Program-made: the position numbers and the translations under genes
Assembly: GCA_019056595.1 (NCBI GenBank)
Contig: CP036163.1
Span: forward strand, 1,922,001-1,986,000
Direction: 5' to 3'
Source of the DNA: Pectobacterium atrosepticum
GTDB taxonomy: Bacteria > Pseudomonadota > Gammaproteobacteria > Enterobacterales > Enterobacteriaceae
DNA length: 64,000 bases
The notes under the pieces: model-generated
What the model was told of the DNA's origin: nothing
The model's input: the letters and a program-made list of their open reading frames with translations, nothing else
Databases searched by the model: none
In this document: positions 38,393 through 48,659 of the stretch, piece after piece
Numbering within the stretch: the stretch's first letter is position 1
Layout: the number at the start of each line of letters is the position of its first letter

Positions 38393-39580
38393 ATGAGTAG
38401 CGAAACCATTACTGTGGAACGTAGCGGAAAAGTCCATCACGCAGAAGGCGATGCCACGCGTCTGGATGCCTACATTCCATCGGAATGCCCGCAGAATCAT
38501 GCGGCCAACCTGCTCCATCTGCCGAACGGCGATGTGCTGTGCGTCTGGTTCGGTGGTACACAAGAAGGGATTGCGGATATCTCTATCTATATGTCCCGCC
38601 TTGTGAACGGCAGCGGTAGCTGGAGTAAAGCCGCCAAGCTGTCTGAGGATGCCACGCGTTCTGAGCAGAACCCTGTGCTGTTCCTCGCGCCGGATAACGT
38701 GCTGTGGCTGCTGTACACCGCGCAGAAATCCGGTAATCAGGATACCGCGATTGTGCGCTACCGCCAGTCCACCGATTTAGGTGCTACCTGGGGCGAGATC
38801 GGCACGCTGCTCGATCAGCCGGGCACCTTCATCCGCCAGCCCATCACCGTGCTGGAAAACGGTGACTGGCTGCTACCGGTGTTCTACTGCCGCGTTCAGC
38901 CGGGAGAGAAATGGGTCGGTAACGATGATGACAGCGCCGTGAAAATCTCCAGCGATCAGGGTAAAACCTGGCGCGAATATCCGGTGCCAAACAGCACGGG
39001 CTGCGTACATATGAATATCACCCCATTGCAGGACGGCACGCTGCTGGCGCTGTACCGCAGCCGCTGGGCTGATTTCATCTACCAAAGCCGTTCAACGGAT
39101 GGCGGTAAAACCTGGTCAGAGCCGGTAGCAACCGATTTGCCGAACAACAACTCGTCTATTCAGGTGACTACGCTGAAAAACGGTCATCTGGCGCTGGTGT
39201 TCAACCACATGAGCGCCGCCGATGCCACCGATCGCCGCCTATCACTGTACGATGAAATCGAGGATGAAGAAGACAAAGCCAGCGGTGCCAAAATGCCGGA
39301 AGTGCAAACCGGTGGTCGTAGCGCCTTCTGGGGCGCACCGCGCGCACCGATGACGCTCGCCATTTCGGAAGACGGCGGTAAAAGCTGGCCGTGGCAGCGC
39401 AATATCGAAGTGGGTGACGGTTACTGCATGACCAATAACTCAACGGAGAAGCTGAACCGCGAGTTCTCTTACCCCAGCGTCAAGCAAGCGCCAGACGGTA
39501 AGCTACACGTCGCGTTCACCTACTTCCGTCAGGCGATCAAGCACGTCGTGGTGAGTGAAGAGTGGGTCAAGGCGAGTTAA
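38393..39580 (+). CDS. Sialidase-like BNR-repeat protein, cytoplasmic
   Basis: A 395-residue six-bladed propeller of the predicted-neuraminidase group (COG4692 type). Asp-box motifs are visible: SSDQGKTWREY (about 186), STDGGKTWSEP (about 232) and SEDGGKSWPWQ (about 325). An RQPITVLENGDWLLPV segment and FIRQP Arg resemble the sialidase arginine positions. No signal peptide, so it must act on an imported compound. Overlaps functionally with the symporter (3-bp gap, AGGAG site inside the preceding gene). May cleave or isomerise an unsaturated or sialic-like sugar acid; calling it a sialidase is not justified. Confidence 0.8.
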   Translation: MSSETITVERSGKVHHAEGDATRLDAYIPSECPQNHAANLLHLPNGDVLCVWFGGTQEGIADISIYMSRLVNGSGSWSKAAKLSEDATRSEQNPVLFLAPDNVLWLLYTAQKSGNQDTAIVRYRQSTDLGATWGEIGTLLDQPGTFIRQPITVLENGDWLLPVFYCRVQPGEKWVGNDDDSAVKISSDQGKTWREYPVPNSTGCVHMNITPLQDGTLLALYRSRWADFIYQSRSTDGGKTWSEPVATDLPNNNSSIQVTTLKNGHLALVFNHMSAADATDRRLSLYDEIEDEEDKASGAKMPEVQTGGRSAFWGAPRAPMTLAISEDGGKSWPWQRNIEVGDGYCMTNNSTEKLNREFSYPSVKQAPDGKLHVAFTYFRQAIKHVVVSEEWVKAS

Positions 39581-39619
39581 GGCTGTCGCTCCTTTAGAGC
39601 CTGAGATACACGGAGCGAC

Positions 39620-39661
39620 CACGGGGCGAGGCTTCCCTACGGGAACCTCATCCCCGTGTTT
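39620..39661 (+). terminator. Strong terminator hairpin after the BNR gene
   Basis: CACGGGG(C)GAGG(C)TTCCC-TAC-GGGAACCTC(AT)CCCCGTG followed by TTT: a stem of about 16 pairs. Downstream genes in the cluster may have their own promoter in 39662-39750. Confidence 0.82.
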
Positions 39662-39750
39662 CTCCTAAAAATAGGCTTAAGGTTAAACCGCGCTGCTTTT
39701 TCTCTTTTCCTGCGGGGCTCTCCCCCGCTATCTTCCTTCAGGACACTATT

Positions 39751-40218
39751 ATGATTGCAGGAAACCTCAACACCCTCAAACTCGCCACGCTGCCCGATGC
39801 GCTGTGGGCCATTCTGTCCGCGCCGGGCATGTCGTTGGCTGAACTGAATGCGCTACCCGAAGGCCGTTATCAGCCAGAAGGGGCCGAATGGTTTTACAAC
39901 ATCGGCACCGTGAATACCGCGCCGCGCGCCACACGACATACCGAATTCCACAGCAACTATCTCGATATCCAACTGATTCTGGAAGGCGAGGAGATTATCG
40001 GTTACGGTCTGAATGATGTGCATGGGCAGCCCGCGACTGAACGTAAGCCAGATCTCTATATTCTGGAGAACCCACAGGTGCCGCATCAGATCCACCTACG
40101 GGCAGGCGACTTCGTCACCTTTTATCCGGGAGAAGCCCATCAGGCGCTGTGTGCGATTAACGACAGCCCTGCTCCGGTCAAAAAAGCCGTGTTTAAAATC
40201 CCCGTCACGTTGTTGTGA
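39751..40218 (+). CDS. YhcH/YjgK/YiaL family protein
   Basis: A 155-residue cupin-like protein of the EbgC/YhcH group, members of which act on sugar anomers or isomers (YhcH is part of the E. coli sialic acid operon). Family marks: RHTEFHSNYLDIQLILEGEEIIGYG (about 55-80; HxNYxDIQ-type motif) and GDFVTFYPGEAHQALCA (about 120-136; metal-binding His). Fits a mutarotase or isomerase helper role for the cluster. Confidence 0.88.
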   Translation: MIAGNLNTLKLATLPDALWAILSAPGMSLAELNALPEGRYQPEGAEWFYNIGTVNTAPRATRHTEFHSNYLDIQLILEGEEIIGYGLNDVHGQPATERKPDLYILENPQVPHQIHLRAGDFVTFYPGEAHQALCAINDSPAPVKKAVFKIPVTLL

Positions 40219-40228
40219 TTAGAACAGT

Positions 40229-40354
<126 letters not shown>

Positions 40355-40368
40355 TAAGGAGACATTGC

Positions 40369-41058
40369 ATGTCAGCGACAGCCCCTAAACACGCCCTGAT
40401 TACTGGTAGCAGCTCGGGGATCGGTGCAGCCATCACACAAAAATTACTGGCAGAAGGCTGGCGGGTAACCGGCCTGTCACGCAAGCCGGGGGATTATTCA
40501 CATCCACACTTTACCCACCGTGCGGTGGATATCATGGATACGCCCGCGCTGACTCCCATTCTGGACGAGATTGTGCAGGTTGATGCCATCATCCATGCCG
40601 CGGGCATCATGAAGGCCGCCCCGCTCGGCCAGCTTTCCTTGGAGGACGGTGAAACGCTGTGGCGATTGCATATCAATGCAGCGCAGGTACTTGCCGACCG
40701 TCTGGTCGATAAGCTGCCGCAAGGTGGCAGAATCGTACTACTGGGCAGTCGCACATCTAGTGGCTCGGCAGGACGCAGCCAGTATGTCACGACTAAATCC
40801 GCGATGATCGGCATGGCAAGAAGTTGGGCCGCGGAATTGGCTCCGCGCGGTATTACCGTAAACATCGTTGCACCGGGCGCAACAGAAACCCCAATGCTGA
40901 CGATGCCAGGTCGCCAGAGTTCGCCTCCGAAGCTGCCGCCGATCGGGCGCTTCATCCAGCCGCAGGAAGTGGCCGATCTCGTGGGTTACCTGCTCTCCCC
41001 GTCTGCCGCAGCCATGACCGGCCAGCAGTTGGTGATGTGCGGCGGTGCATCGCTGTAG
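40369..41058 (+). CDS. Short-chain dehydrogenase/reductase
   Basis: A 229-residue classical SDR. Cofactor motif TGSSSGIGAAI (14-24), catalytic Tyr/Lys in QYVTTKSAM (about 139-147), and NIVAPGATETPM after it. ATG 40369 comes just after the ERIC element with GGAGAC. It may oxidise a sugar or sugar-acid hydroxyl. Its link to the acid-sugar operon is by position only, because an ERIC element and a terminator separate them. Confidence 0.9.
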   Translation: MSATAPKHALITGSSSGIGAAITQKLLAEGWRVTGLSRKPGDYSHPHFTHRAVDIMDTPALTPILDEIVQVDAIIHAAGIMKAAPLGQLSLEDGETLWRLHINAAQVLADRLVDKLPQGGRIVLLGSRTSSGSAGRSQYVTTKSAMIGMARSWAAELAPRGITVNIVAPGATETPMLTMPGRQSSPPKLPPIGRFIQPQEVADLVGYLLSPSAAAMTGQQLVMCGGASL

Positions 41059-41080
41059 CACTATCTGTTCCTTCGATTAC

Positions 41081-41110
41081 AGGCCAATTATCTGAAGCGT
41101 AGATTGGCCT
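41081..41110. terminator. Inverted-repeat hairpin after the SDR gene
   Basis: AGGCCAAT/ATTGGCCT, 8-bp perfect stem with a 14-nt loop, 22 bp after the stop. No T-run; weak terminator candidate. Confidence 0.4.
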
Positions 41111-41256
41111 GAACTATCTCATCCTCTCTTGCTGCCTTCCTGCAATTAAAACCATGTAGAATATACAACCCCCTTTAATTTATTACTAATACACTCATTC
41201 GAAATAATTAATAATAAAATAATAATAAAAAACCCAATATAATAAAATAGAATAAA

Positions 41257-41270
41257 TTGATCTCAATCAA
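41257..41270. promoter_or_regulatory. FNR box upstream of cutC
   Basis: TTGAT-CTCA-ATCAA, an exact match to the FNR consensus TTGAT-N4-ATCAA, 339 bp before the cutC start. Expected activation without oxygen fits an oxygen-sensitive glycyl radical enzyme. Around it (41111-41600) the sequence is very AT-rich and I see no gene. Confidence 0.85.
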
Positions 41271-41608
41271 ATTATTATCCCACCATCGTTAAAATAGTGG
41301 CTACACTACCTTAGATGCCTAAATTAATTATTAAAAGACAGCGTTAGATAACCAATAAACTAAAAAACAAAATCACCATATAATTAGAATTCAGTTAATA
41401 ACGCAATGGAATAGCAATGTAATATAAAAATCATTGAATATTTTTATAGAATAGAGAAGGATCGGCATCATAAAAACACGCCATTAATAAAAATATCAAC
41501 ATTCAGGCTGATATTCCCCCTGCCTATTCCACCTTTCGGATATTACACAGAGTACTTCCCTTATTGCCTTCTATTAAATCAGAAAAAATAACAGCAGGAG
41601 ACTTTCGT

Positions 41609-44113
41609 ATGGATAATGACACGTTAGCGCCAGACACAAACCATTTTTCATTCGGTAACAGCATAGTGAATACCGAAAAAATGGCCAGACGGGATAGCAG
41701 CAAAAAATCCTCCGCGGAGGAAAAAGTAGCGAAGCAAGAAATGCTTACGCCACGTATGCAACGCCTGCGCGCACGCTATTTGGAAGCGCGTCCCAGCATA
41801 TCTATTTATCGTGCGTTAGCCTTTACCGAGGTCGCAAAAAACAACCCCGGATTGCCACCGATTCTGCTACGTGCGAAATCCTTCCGTAGAGCCTGCGAAA
41901 CTGCCCCCATCTTGATTCAGGATGAAGAACTGATCGTAGGGCATCCCTGCGGTAAACCCCGAGCAGGTGCCTTTTCTCCTGATATTGCCTGGTGCTGGGT
42001 ACGGGACGAACTGGACACCATGAGCACGCGGCCTCAGGATCCATTTCAGATTTCAGAAGAAGATAAAAAAACGATCCGCGAAGAAATTACCCCATTTTGG
42101 CAAGGTCGCTCGCTGGATGAAGTGTGCGAAGCACAATATCGTGAAGCTGGTCTCTGGGAATTCAGCGGAGAAACCTTCGTCAGCGATCTCTCTTATCACC
42201 AAATCAACGGCGGCGGCGATACCTGTCCGGGTTACGACGTGCTGCTCTTTACTAAAGGGATGAAGGGCATCAAAGCCGATGCACAGGCAAAGCTTGCTGA
42301 GCTGGGTATGGAAGACCCGGCTCATATCGATCGTATCTATTTCTATAAGGCGGCGATTGAAACCTGCGACGGCGTCATGGCCTATGCCAGCCGCATCGCA
42401 GCACATGCACGTGAACAGGCTGCACAGGAAAACGATGCCTTACGACGTGCTGAACTGCTGATGATTGCCGACGTAAACGAGAACGTGCCGGCCAATCCCC
42501 CCAAAACGTTGCAGGAAGCTCTGCAAAGTATTTGGACGCTGGAGTCTTTATTTGAAATTGAAGAAAACCAGACCGGTATTTCGTTAGGACGCGTCGATCA
42601 ATACTGCTACCCAATGTATGAAGCCGACATTCAATCCGGTCGTCTGACGCGCGAGCAGGCACTGGAACTGCTACAGATGTTCATTATCAAATGTGCGGAA
42701 CTGATGTGGATGTCCAGCGAAAGCGGCGCGAAATATTTCGCGGGCTATCAGCCGTTCATCAACCTGACGGTAGGCGGGCAGAAACGTAGCGGAGGCGATG
42801 CCTGTAACGATCTGACCTACCTGATCATGGATGCAGTGCGTTTTGTGAAAGTGTATCAGCCTTCACTTGCCTGCCGGATTCATAATCAATCGCCGCACAA
42901 GTACATGGAAAAAATTGTCGATGTGGTCAAATCCGGTATGGGTTTCCCGGCATGTCACTTCGATGATTCCCATATCAAGATGATGCTGCGCAAAGGCTTC
43001 GATTTTGACGATGCACGCGATTACTGCCTGATGGGCTGTGTAGAACCGCAAAAATCGGGCCGAGTTTATCAGTGGACATCAACGGGCTATACACAGTGGC
43101 CCATCGCCATTGAATTCGCCTTAAACCGTGGACGCATGATCCTATTCGATCGCGTTCAGGGGGTGGACACTGGCGAGTTAAGCTCGCTGGACACGTTTGA
43201 GGCTTTTGATCGCGCAGTGAAAACACAGATCGCACACATTATCCGCCTGTCGGCGATTGGCACTGTGATCAGCCAGCGCGTACATCGCGATATCGCACCC
43301 AAGCCTCTGATGTCGCTGCTGGTGGAAGGCTGTATGGAAAAAGGTCAGGACGTGGCTGCCGGTGGTGCATTAATCAATCATGGGCCTGGACTCATATTCT
43401 CTGGGTTAGCCACCTACGTCGATTCCATGATGGCTATTCGGAAACTCGTTTATGAGGATCGTAAGTACACACTGGAGCAGATGCGTGACGCTCTACTGGC
43501 TAACTTTTCAGGCTATGAAATGCTGCACAGAGAGTGCCTGAATGCGCCGAAATTCGGTAATGACGACAACGCCGTTGACCAACTCGCGCGCGATATCACC
43601 GAATGGACAGAACGCGAATGCCGCCAATACAAGATGCTCTATTCCACCTTTAGCCACGGCACCTTATCTATCTCCAACAATACGCCGATCGGCGCATTGA
43701 CCGCAGCCAGTGCAAACGGGCGTTTGGCGTGGGCGCCGCTCTCCGATGGAATCAGCCCAACCCAAGGGGCAGACAAAAAAGGGCCGACGGCAAGCATCAA
43801 ATCGGTCAGCAAAATGAATGTGGAAAGCATGAATATAGGCATGGTGCATAACTTCAAATTCCTTAAAGGCATGCTGGACACGCCAGAAGGTCGTAACGGG
43901 CTTATCACCCTGCTGAGAACGTCCTCCATTCTGGGCAATGGTCAGATGCAATTCAGCTACGTTGACGATGAGGTGTTGAGAAAAGCCCAGCAAGCGCCGG
44001 AGAAATACCGTGATTTAATCGTCCGCGTGGCGGGCTATAGCGCGTACTTCGTTGAGCTATGCAAAGAGGTTCAGGATGAAATCATTAGCCGCACCATGAT
44101 TGAGAAATTCTGA
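41609..44113 (+). CDS. cutC: Choline trimethylamine-lyase (glycyl radical enzyme)
   Basis: An 834-residue glycyl radical enzyme that splits choline into trimethylamine and acetaldehyde. The radical site is [10 protein letters not shown] (Gly809), and the thiyl Cys477 and base Glu479 sit in GCVEPQKSG, followed by [12 protein letters not shown], a hallmark of CutC, and by [10 protein letters not shown] (Asp204, base region). AGGAG at 41596-41600 selects ATG 41609; the upstream in-frame ATG at 41564 has no ribosome site. It matches the short CutC type (about 830-850 residues) without the long N-terminal extension of microcompartment forms. No shell protein genes are nearby. Other members of the family cannot be fully excluded without alignment. 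Confidence 0.9.
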   Translation: MDNDTLAPDTNHFSFGNSIVNTEKMARRDSSKKSSAEEKVAKQEMLTPRMQRLRARYLEARPSISIYRALAFTEVAKNNPGLPPILLRAKSFRRACETAPILIQDEELIVGHPCGKPRAGAFSPDIAWCWVRDELDTMSTRPQDPFQISEEDKKTIREEITPFWQGRSLDEVCEAQYREAGLWEFSGETFVSDLSYHQINGGGDTCPGYDVLLFTKGMKGIKADAQAKLAELGMEDPAHIDRIYFYKAAIETCDGVMAYASRIAAHAREQAAQENDALRRAELLMIADVNENVPANPPKTLQEALQSIWTLESLFEIEENQTGISLGRVDQYCYPMYEADIQSGRLTREQALELLQMFIIKCAELMWMSSESGAKYFAGYQPFINLTVGGQKRSGGDACNDLTYLIMDAVRFVKVYQPSLACRIHNQSPHKYMEKIVDVVKSGMGFPACHFDDSHIKMMLRKGFDFDDARDYCLMGCVEPQKSGRVYQWTSTGYTQWPIAIEFALNRGRMILFDRVQGVDTGELSSLDTFEAFDRAVKTQIAHIIRLSAIGTVISQRVHRDIAPKPLMSLLVEGCMEKGQDVAAGGALINHGPGLIFSGLATYVDSMMAIRKLVYEDRKYTLEQMRDALLANFSGYEMLHRECLNAPKFGNDDNAVDQLARDITEWTERECRQYKMLYSTFSHGTLSISNNTPIGALTAASANGRLAWAPLSDGISPTQGADKKGPTASIKSVSKMNVESMNIGMVHNFKFLKGMLDTPEGRNGLITLLRTSSILGNGQMQFSYVDDEVLRKAQQAPEKYRDLIVRVAGYSAYFVELCKEVQDEIISRTMIEKF

Positions 44114-44135
44114 ACCATCAGCAGCGAACATGAAT

Positions 44136-44149
44136 AAGGCGCACGCCTT
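44136..44149. other. Small hairpin between cutC and cutD
   Basis: AAGGCG-CA-CGCCTT, 6-bp stem in the 85-bp gap. It may stabilise the cutC mRNA 3' end or reduce read-through so that the lyase exceeds the activase. Confidence 0.4.
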
Positions 44150-44198
44150 GAACAAGGACGTTTATCTTGCCATGGGCGGGTGACATGTGGAGAGAGAG

Positions 44199-45149
44199 AT
44201 GGAGCCAGCAAAAGACATCACAGGCCGAATATTCAATATTCAGAAGTATTCGATCTACGACGGGGATGGCGTTCGTACGCTGATCTTTATGAAGGGCTGC
44301 AATATTCGCTGCCCTTGGTGCGCCAATCCAGAGGGAATACGTCGCGCTTACCAAATCCTGTTCTCCCCTGATAAATGCCTGCACTGTGGCAAATGTGCCG
44401 AGGCGTATCCCCGCGGTATCCACACGCTGATCGCGGATGAATGTGGCTCGCGATTTCATCATATCGATCGCACTGTTCAATGCACAGGCTGCCGAAAATG
44501 CGAGGTGGCATGCCCCTCCAATGCCCTCGATATCGTAGGGAAAGACATGACAGTCGCAGAATTGATGGCCGTCATCATGCAGGACTACAGCTTTTATCAG
44601 TCTTCCGGCGGCGGCGTGACGCTCAGCGGCGGAGAGGTAAGCCTGCAAACGGATTTTGCCGTTGCACTCCTTCAGGCGTGCAAACAAAAGATGATCAATA
44701 CCGCAGTAGAAACACAGGGGACAACGTCAATATCCCACTATGACCAACTGGCAGCGGTAACGGATATGTTCCTCTTCGATATTAAACATATCGACACGAA
44801 TCAGCATAAAGCGCTGTTTGGCATAGGAAATGAGAACATACGGCGTAATCTGGAACATCTGGTCGAGTTGGGTGCCAATATCGTTATTCGTATGCCGCTC
44901 GTTCGCGGATACAACGATTCATATGACGCCATCATGGGTGCGATTCACTATGTAAAAAAGCTAGCGAAACGCGGCAATGTGCGACGCATCGATATCCTGC
45001 CCTATCACCAGCTAGGCCGTAAAAAGTACGAAAGGCTAGGCATGATTTATCCAATAAAAGCGGACCCCAGCTACAACGAGGAAGAGTTAAACCGTTTGGA
45101 CGCTTTCTTTGACGAGTTTGATTTCGACATTCAGCTGGTTCGTCATTAA
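44199..45149 (+). CDS. cutD: CutC-activating radical SAM enzyme
   Basis: A 316-residue activase that installs the glycyl radical on CutC. The radical SAM cluster motif is C-x3-C-x2-C in GCNIRCPWCANPEG (about residues 35-48). Between it and the core lies a ferredoxin-like insert with CLHCGKCAEAYP and CTGCRKCEVACP, the extra 4Fe-4S sites of glycyl-radical activases. GGVTLSGGEV is the GGE motif. GGAG before ATG 44199 makes this the start; GTG 44187 is less likely. Co-transcribed with cutC after an 85-bp gap. Confidence 0.93.
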   Translation: MEPAKDITGRIFNIQKYSIYDGDGVRTLIFMKGCNIRCPWCANPEGIRRAYQILFSPDKCLHCGKCAEAYPRGIHTLIADECGSRFHHIDRTVQCTGCRKCEVACPSNALDIVGKDMTVAELMAVIMQDYSFYQSSGGGVTLSGGEVSLQTDFAVALLQACKQKMINTAVETQGTTSISHYDQLAAVTDMFLFDIKHIDTNQHKALFGIGNENIRRNLEHLVELGANIVIRMPLVRGYNDSYDAIMGAIHYVKKLAKRGNVRRIDILPYHQLGRKKYERLGMIYPIKADPSYNEEELNRLDAFFDEFDFDIQLVRH

Positions 45150-45158
45150 AGAAAAAAC

Positions 45159-45433
<275 letters not shown>

Positions 45434-45474
45434 GACCACGAATTCTTAACAGCAGATAAATCAGGAGCAATACT

Positions 45475-45891
45475 ATGTCACTCAGAAAGCAGTCATGGCT
45501 GTGGATGTTATTGGTCATCTTGTCAGAAACGTCCGCTACCTCCACGTTAAAAATGTTTGATAATAGTCAGGGAATGACAAAGGCAGCATTACTGGCGATT
45601 ATTATTCTGCTGTACTGCGTTTGTTATTATTCACTCTCAAAAGCCGTAAGGCATCTCCCCGTTGGGCTAGCTTATGCCACCTGGTCTGGTACAGGTATTT
45701 TATTAGTTTCAACGCTCAGTATTATTTTTTACGGACAGCACCCTGATATCCCAGCAATCGTTGGAATGATCGTGATTGCTACAGGCATAACGATCATGAA
45801 TCTCTTTTCTAAAATGGGCGTGGATGAACAGCCTGAAAAACTGGATAGCAGTAACCAGAGTCAGCCATTAGAGACAAAAATCATTCACTGA
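45475..45891 (+). CDS. SMR family transporter subunit 1 (138 aa)
   Basis: Small multidrug resistance-type protein with four hydrophobic segments. The essential membrane Glu is in VILSETSATSTLK (TM1), and HLPVGLAYATWSGTG is the conserved TM3 stretch. A polar C-terminal tail of about 30 residues (EQPEKLDSSNQ...) is longer than usual. Together with the next gene it looks like a heterodimeric pair. SMR genes accompany choline-lyase clusters in other bacteria, where quaternary amines or TMA are plausible substrates; here the role is inferred from the neighbourhood. Confidence 0.85.
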   Translation: MSLRKQSWLWMLLVILSETSATSTLKMFDNSQGMTKAALLAIIILLYCVCYYSLSKAVRHLPVGLAYATWSGTGILLVSTLSIIFYGQHPDIPAIVGMIVIATGITIMNLFSKMGVDEQPEKLDSSNQSQPLETKIIH

Positions 45892-45908
45892 AAATAAGGA
45901 TACTCATC

Positions 45909-46235
45909 ATGTTCAACGGATTCTTATGGTTGGCACTTTCGATTGGTTCGGAAATTACTGGCACATCGATGATCAAAAAAACCGATGGCTTTAAAAAGCG
46001 CACGCCTTCCATTATCGTTATTCTCGCTTACTGCCTCTGCTATTTTTCGTTAACCCGTGCAATGGGCTATTTACCCGTGGGGATTGCCTATTCGTTATGG
46101 TGCGGCTTTGGCATCATCGGCGTGACATTTATTTCGATGCTGCTTTATAAACAAAAACCGGATTTACCCGCTGTATTTTCAATGGTACTTATTATCAGCG
46201 GGGGCGTTATCATGAACCTATATTCAAGCATGTAA
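45909..46235 (+). CDS. SMR family transporter subunit 2 (108 aa)
   Basis: Partner of the preceding gene, 17 bp away. TM1 Glu in LSIGSEITGTSMIKK and the TM3 stretch YLPVGIAYSLWCGFG are present. It has the usual SMR length, whereas subunit 1 has a tail, a typical asymmetry in paired SMR proteins with opposite topology. Lysines after TM1 (IKKTDGFKKR) may set topology. Confidence 0.87.
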   Translation: MFNGFLWLALSIGSEITGTSMIKKTDGFKKRTPSIIVILAYCLCYFSLTRAMGYLPVGIAYSLWCGFGIIGVTFISMLLYKQKPDLPAVFSMVLIISGGVIMNLYSSM

Positions 46236-46394
46236 AACGTATCCAATACGCTTCCTTTTACTGCTGTCCGCTAACTCATTAATCATCAGACATCGCTTTC
46301 TTCGCACGAACTCAAAGCCGAGGTACATAAATCACCCCGGCGGAGTGCGGACCTAACACGTTGACGGATTAGCTGTTCTACTTTCTATCCCTTG

Positions 46395-47585
46395 CTAGCT
46401 GCTGGCGCGGGGTTCGAAGATGAACGTCACTTTTTCCAGTACGGGTGGGCGATCGGCGTTATCCATCATGGCTAACACCAGACGCCCAACCTCCGCACCC
46501 AGCTTTTCATAGTCAAGCCGCATCGCGGTCAGTGCAGGGAACGTGTGTTCACATTGCTCAGAACCATCCAGACAGGCGATCGCCAGATCGTAAGGGACTT
46601 TCATCAGGCGGCGTTGGCATTCAAAGAGCGCGCCCAACGCAATTTCCTCATGGCTACAGATAATCGCGTCCAGTTCCGGCTGATTTTGTAGCAGTTCCGT
46701 CATGGCATAACGGCCAAACTGTAGGCTGGGGGCTTCCGGGATCGTAATCTTCAAATCCGCATTGTGATAATGCGCCAGCATGGCTTTATTCCAGCCGTTC
46801 AACTGCTGTTTTTGCAGTCGGTTATCGGTATGCGCACCGATATAGGCGACGTGACGATACCCCTTTTCCAGCAGCGAAAGGGTTAACTGCTCAGCTGCAT
46901 CGGCAAGGGCGATATCAATATTGATATTCGCACTCAGCGCGGCAGCGCCGGAAACATTCACCGTAATGACGTTACTGGCCTGAATGAGATCTTGGGTACG
47001 TTGTGAAAGCTGCGCACTGAATAACACCAGCGCCGCTGGCCGCTGCTGCAAGAGCTTTTCAACCATTCCCGCTTCAGTGTGCTGACGATACTCATGGCAA
47101 CCCATGATTAACGACACGTTATGTTTGCCAACCGCCTGCTGTAATGCCTGAACAAAACGGACGCTGGCACGATCTTGCTGAAAAGGATAAAGCACCGCAA
47201 TCGTGGGCTGATAGGCGGATGCCAACGCACCGGCCGCACGGTTCGGTACATAACCCAGCGTTTTTATCGCATCGTCGATTTTCTTCTGCGTGGTATCAGA
47301 AACTAGCTCCGGCTCCCTTAATGCACGAGAAACCGTCATCACGCCGACACCCGCATGGTTCGCAATGTCCTGTAGCGTCACGCGGTTAGCGCTCTCGGTG
47401 AGCAGGCTGGCCTCTTGATTGGGCTCATAGCCTAATGTTCTGGCGGCCAGCTCCACTTTACTGCGTAACTTATCAGAGACCAGATCGGGCTTGCGCATCA
47501 CGCGCGACACCGTCATCGTCCCTACGCCCGCGTAGTCGGCGACATCCTGTAGCGTAACCTTACCGGTACTGCGACGCTTACGCAT
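46395..47585 (-). CDS. LacI/GntR-subfamily regulator with two tandem headpieces
   Basis: A 396-residue LacI-family protein, about 60 residues longer than normal. The excess is a duplicated DNA-binding domain: headpiece 1 at residues 9-62 (VTLQDVADYAGVGTMTVSRV...LGYEPNQ) and headpiece 2 at 68-121 (VTLQDIANHAGVGVMTVSRA...LGYVPNR). They are alike over 54 residues, including TMTVSR-type recognition helices, and both have the hinge-like RTLGY/KTLGY end. The effector domain (from about 125) resembles GntR/IdnR gluconate-type regulators. GAGGAA 6 bp upstream selects ATG 47585 over GTG 47591. Divergent from the PTS-aldolase operon, its likely target. Confidence 0.88.
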   Translation of the reverse strand: MRKRRSTGKVTLQDVADYAGVGTMTVSRVMRKPDLVSDKLRSKVELAARTLGYEPNQEASLLTESANRVTLQDIANHAGVGVMTVSRALREPELVSDTTQKKIDDAIKTLGYVPNRAAGALASAYQPTIAVLYPFQQDRASVRFVQALQQAVGKHNVSLIMGCHEYRQHTEAGMVEKLLQQRPAALVLFSAQLSQRTQDLIQASNVITVNVSGAAALSANINIDIALADAAEQLTLSLLEKGYRHVAYIGAHTDNRLQKQQLNGWNKAMLAHYHNADLKITIPEAPSLQFGRYAMTELLQNQPELDAIICSHEEIALGALFECQRRLMKVPYDLAIACLDGSEQCEHTFPALTAMRLDYEKLGAEVGRLVLAMMDNADRPPVLEKVTFIFEPRASS

Positions 47586-47890
47586 GCTCACTTCCTCTCC
47601 ATTCCATTCGTCATTTTTCTCAGCGTACAGCCGCGATAAAAACCTGTTAATTCATTGCGTTCAGGCAATGTACAGACACCACAACGTTCCGGTGACTGCA
47701 TCACTTATGCCGTGCCATCCACAGTGTGCCTCTGTCTGTTCGCGGGGAACACGTCTTAGCCCCGCTTGTGCTAAGCCGGTCACAGTTAATGATAGGCATA
47801 TCAGTTAGCGCTACCTTTTTAGATGTTAATCACATTATTTTCGACGCCAGCACACTATCCTGCGTTCAGAATGATACAGAGGTGACTCTA
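47586..47890. promoter_or_regulatory. Divergent intergenic region between the double-headpiece regulator and the PTS operon
   Basis: 305 bp. The only symmetric motif I find is TAGCGCTA (47806-47813, extended as GTTAGCGCTAC), with a central CG as in LacI-family operators. It is 78 bp upstream of the EIIA start. No CRP box of good quality is seen. Confidence 0.4.
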
Positions 47891-48334
47891 ATGCTTAACA
47901 CTTTACTAACACCAGATGTTGTTCAAATCTTACCTGCCTGTGACGACTGGCGTCATGCTATCGCTTTGTCCTGTAAGCCATTATTAGATAATGGCTCGAT
48001 TGAACCCACCTATATTGAGGCGATCTATCGCTCCCATGAGGCAATCGGCCCTTACTATGTTGTCGGCCCTGGAATCGCCATGCCGCACGCTCGCCCAGAA
48101 GACGGCGTAAACAAACTCAGCGTCAGCCTGACGCTGATTCGTGACGGCGTGGCTTTCCATTCTGACGGTAACGACCCCGTACATTTGCTGATTGTTCTGG
48201 CCGCCACGGATAGCAATAGCCATATCGATATTATTTCACAGCTCGCTCAGTTGTTCGACACGCCTGATGACGTCGCCGCGTTAATTAACGCGACAGAGAT
48301 AGAACAGGTGCTTTCCGTTATTTCTCGTTATTAA
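47891..48334 (+). CDS. PTS EIIA component, ascorbate/SgcA-like
   Basis: A 147-residue EIIA of the mannitol/fructose-like fold used by UlaC. The phosphorylated His66 is in GPGIAMPHARPEDGV. ATG 47891 follows GAGGTGAC at 6 bp; an upstream in-frame ATG at 47726 is rejected. Receives phosphate from HPr and passes it to the EIIB encoded 22 bp downstream. Confidence 0.9.
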   Translation: MLNTLLTPDVVQILPACDDWRHAIALSCKPLLDNGSIEPTYIEAIYRSHEAIGPYYVVGPGIAMPHARPEDGVNKLSVSLTLIRDGVAFHSDGNDPVHLLIVLAATDSNSHIDIISQLAQLFDTPDDVAALINATEIEQVLSVISRY

Positions 48335-48356
48335 ACGCCACCAGAGGACACAGATT

Positions 48357-48644
48357 ATGAAAATTACAGTCGTATGCGGTAACGGCCTGGGTACCAGCCT
48401 GATGATGGAAATGAGCATTAAAAACATCGTTAAAGAACTCGGCGTAGTTGCGGACGTGGATCACGTGGACTTAGGTTCGGCGAAAGGAACGGACAGCGAC
48501 ATTTTTGTCGGAACCAAAGACATTGCCGAACAGCTCGTCGCGCAGGCGGTAGGGGGAAAAATCGTGTCCCTGAATAATATGATCGACAAAGTGGCGATGA
48601 AAGAACGCCTGTCGATCGCTCTGACAGAACTTGGCGCCTTATAA
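48357..48644 (+). CDS. PTS EIIB component, UlaB-like
   Basis: A 95-residue EIIB. Phospho-accepting Cys7 is in VVCGNGLGTSLMMEM, the typical lactose/ascorbate-type P-loop. Separate EIIA, EIIB and EIIC genes in order A-B-C differ from the C-B-A order of E. coli ula. Confidence 0.92.
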   Translation: MKITVVCGNGLGTSLMMEMSIKNIVKELGVVADVDHVDLGSAKGTDSDIFVGTKDIAEQLVAQAVGGKIVSLNNMIDKVAMKERLSIALTELGAL

Positions 48645-48659
48645 GCAGAGGGATCAAAA

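Noticed and set aside
38393-39580. Calling the BNR protein a sialidase (NanH)
   Set aside because: It has Asp-boxes, but no signal peptide and no clear Arg triad or Tyr/Glu pair by eye; only the fold is supported.
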